From assembly GCA_026985945.1 (NCBI GenBank), contig JALSPN010000225.1, positions 1 through 7,824 of the forward strand: a DNA stretch of 7,824 nucleotides. Reading direction: 5' to 3'. The DNA comes from Thermodesulfobacteriales bacterium (GTDB taxonomy: Bacteria > Desulfobacterota > Thermodesulfobacteria > Thermodesulfobacteriales > Thermodesulfatatoraceae). The notes under the pieces are model-generated. The model did not search any database. It was not told where the DNA came from and saw nothing but the letters and a program-made list of their open reading frames with translations. Of this stretch, positions 7,312 through 7,824 are shown in pieces; within the stretch, counting starts at the first letter, position 1; each line of letters begins with the position of its first letter. A program made the position numbers and the translations under genes.

Positions 7312-7340
7312 ATGCTAAGGCGTAGGGCCTTTTTTGCCAA
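7312..7340 (-). promoter_or_regulatory. Promoter of the trehalose operon, possibly giving a leaderless mRNA
   Basis: On the minus strand TTGGCA (7340-7335, 5/6 to the -35 consensus) is followed after 17 bp by TAGCAT (7317-7312, 4/6 to the -10 consensus). The expected start point, about 7 bases after the -10 box, is the A of the TPSP ATG at 7305. This agrees with the lack of any ribosome binding site there. Confidence 0.45.
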
Positions 7341-7350
7341 GGGGCAAAAA
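7331..7350. repeat. Perfect 8-bp inverted repeat over the -35 box
   Basis: TTTTTGCC (7331-7338) and GGCAAAAA (7343-7350) are perfect inverted repeats around a 4-base spacer. The element covers the -35 hexamer of the leftward promoter, so it could be an operator for a dimeric regulator. It could instead form a hairpin in transcripts passing through. There is no gene immediately upstream that needs a terminator here, which slightly favours the operator reading. Confidence 0.4.
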
Positions 7351-7394
7351 TTCCAAAATCGGATTTAGATTTTTCAAAATTCCCGGTTCATTAT

Positions 7395-7480
7395 TCCTCT
7401 CTTTGAGAAAGGGGCGGGGTGGGTGGAGGTCAGGCAGATTATTGAGCTCCGCCCACTTTCCTCCCCTACGAGGGGGAGGG
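7395..7480. repeat. Imperfect G/C-rich palindrome, possible interspersed or MITE-like element
   Basis: Arms 7395-7428 and 7447-7480 are imperfect inverted repeats (about 19 of 34 positions pair, plus some G-T pairs) around an 18-base centre. The inner nine base pairs, TGGGTGGAG against CTCCGCCCA, are the best part. The right arm is itself a hairpin (CTCCCCT 7461-7467, AGGGGGAG 7471-7478). The left arm carries a run of G tracts (7411-7429) that might form a quadruplex. The style resembles small dispersed intergenic repeats known in many bacteria. Copy number cannot be judged from one window. Confidence 0.35.
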
Positions 7481-7592
7481 AGTTCTATTTTATTATTTGC
7501 CACTCACCATTAGCCCAGGACGCCTTCTGGACCCTAATTTCCGGTTAATCCTCCCCTTGTATGTTTACTTACAGGGAGTTCATTCAATTAAG

Positions 7593-7775
7593 AGAGGGAA
7601 TAGTGGGGAAGGATCGGTTGTTCCTACCCTGGAGCGCCTGTCTTTTAAACAAGCAGCTCGTGGGGGAGATGAACCATCCTTCCCCGCGTTTGTAAAGTCA
7701 ATCCGGAGCGCCCTTCTCAAAGGGCTGCTCGCATACAAGGTGAAACCGGGAAGGGCACTTCCCCACTATCCCTCT
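7593..7775 (+). ncRNA. ssrS: Candidate 6S RNA (ssrS-like)
   Basis: 6S RNA binds the sigma70 RNA polymerase holoenzyme by imitating an open promoter, lowering transcription in starved cells. This 183-nt element has the right size and plan. The closing stem pairs 7593-7599 with 7769-7775 and 7601-7611 with 7758-7768, 18 bp with one bulged A. Short helices then pair CGGTT (7615-7619) with AACCG (7744-7748) and ACCCTG (7626-7631) with CAAGGT (7736-7741, one mismatch). A 10-bp hairpin (7706-7715 with 7720-7730, one bulge) lies on the 3' side of the middle, as in known 6S RNAs. The terminal stem-loop uses CTTT/AAAG, ACAA/TTGT, 7659-7665 with 7682-7688, and GATG/CATC. CCTACCCTGG (7623-7632) resembles the 5' bubble sequence I recall from proteobacterial 6S. 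The alternative is a structured leader of the gene at 7813. No convincing promoter is seen upstream. Confidence 0.6.
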
Positions 7776-7788
7776 AGACCCCTTTTTT
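7758..7788 (+). terminator. Possible terminator: closing stem followed by T tract
   Basis: The 3' strand of the closing stem (7758-7775) is followed, after seven bases (7776-7782), by six T residues (7783-7788). The gap between stem and T tract is longer than usual, so this may be only a weak intrinsic terminator or a processing point for the upstream RNA. If the element were a riboswitch leader instead, this would be the expression platform, 14 bases before the next ribosome binding site. Confidence 0.3.
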
Positions 7789-7812
7789 AACATATCCTGA
7801 TGGAGGTGCGCT

Positions 7813-7824
7813 ATGACTTACATA
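7813..7824 (+). CDS. Partial CDS, first four codons of a rightward gene
   Basis: ATG at 7813 opens MTYI and leaves the window. GGAGGTG at 7802-7808 is a nearly perfect Shine-Dalgarno sequence with good spacing (6 bases from GGAGG to the ATG), the strongest in the intergenic region. Nothing can be said about the product. In enterobacteria the gene after 6S RNA is often a 5-formyltetrahydrofolate cyclo-ligase, but four codons cannot test that here. Confidence 0.6.

Noticed and set aside
7315..7503. Leftward frame of 62 codons just before the TPSP gene
   Set aside because: It is proline-rich, reads through the G/C palindrome, has no ribosome binding site and resembles translated intergenic repeat sequence.
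7557..7588. Sigma70 promoter for the ncRNA (TTGTAT with TTCAAT)
   Set aside because: The spacer would be 20 bp and both hexamers are weak, so no promoter is called.
7497..7790. Rightward frame of 97 codons in the intergenic region
   Set aside because: It has no ribosome binding site, its composition is unlike the neighbouring proteins, and it lies over the paired stems of the structured RNA.

Overview
The window looks like a piece of chromosome from a thermophilic, probably anaerobic bacterium. A Thermodesulfobacteria/Desulfobacterota-like host is an inference. It rests on the tightly packed overlapping genes, the charged compact proteins, a DAHP synthase of the Thermotoga-like short type, and a trehalose gene set otherwise best known from hyperthermophilic archaea. 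There is no transposase, CRISPR array, tRNA or rRNA.

Positions 1-221 are a divergent intergenic region. The first 25 codons of an unidentified gene run leftward off the edge (77 to 1), and a sigma70-like promoter (160-187) reads rightward. A rightward three-gene operon follows: DAHP synthase (222-1355, first step of the shikimate pathway), a COG0731-type radical SAM protein with a C-terminal helix-turn-helix-like tail (1357-2289), and PdxA (2261-3232, vitamin B6 synthesis). The genes are one base apart or overlap. The pdxA start is ambiguous: the best Shine-Dalgarno sequence lies inside the nominal ORF and points at an ATT codon.

Convergent to it, and overlapping it by 15 bp, is a leftward three-gene trehalose operon. 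It reads, in order of transcription, a fused trehalose-6-phosphate synthase/phosphatase (7305-5116), a small protein made of two copies of one domain and assigned from memory to DUF5752 (5123-4458), and a GT4 glycosyltransferase resembling trehalose synthase TreT (4465-3218). Each junction is an 8-bp stop/start overlap, so the three products are probably made in a coupled way. TPSP plus GT4 recalls the trehalose synthase complex described in Thermoproteus tenax; the duplicated-domain protein between them is the least understood part and the best candidate for something new. The operon's promoter (7312-7340) places the expected transcription start on the A of the ATG, so the mRNA may be leaderless.

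Positions 7306-7812 hold no convincing protein gene. They contain a short perfect inverted repeat over the trehalose promoter's -35 box, a larger G/C-rich imperfect palindrome (7395-7480), and a roughly 183-nt structured element (7593-7775) whose closing stem, interrupted middle, 3'-side hairpin and terminal stem-loop match the architecture of 6S RNA. The start of another rightward gene, with a strong ribosome binding site, begins at 7813 and leaves the window.
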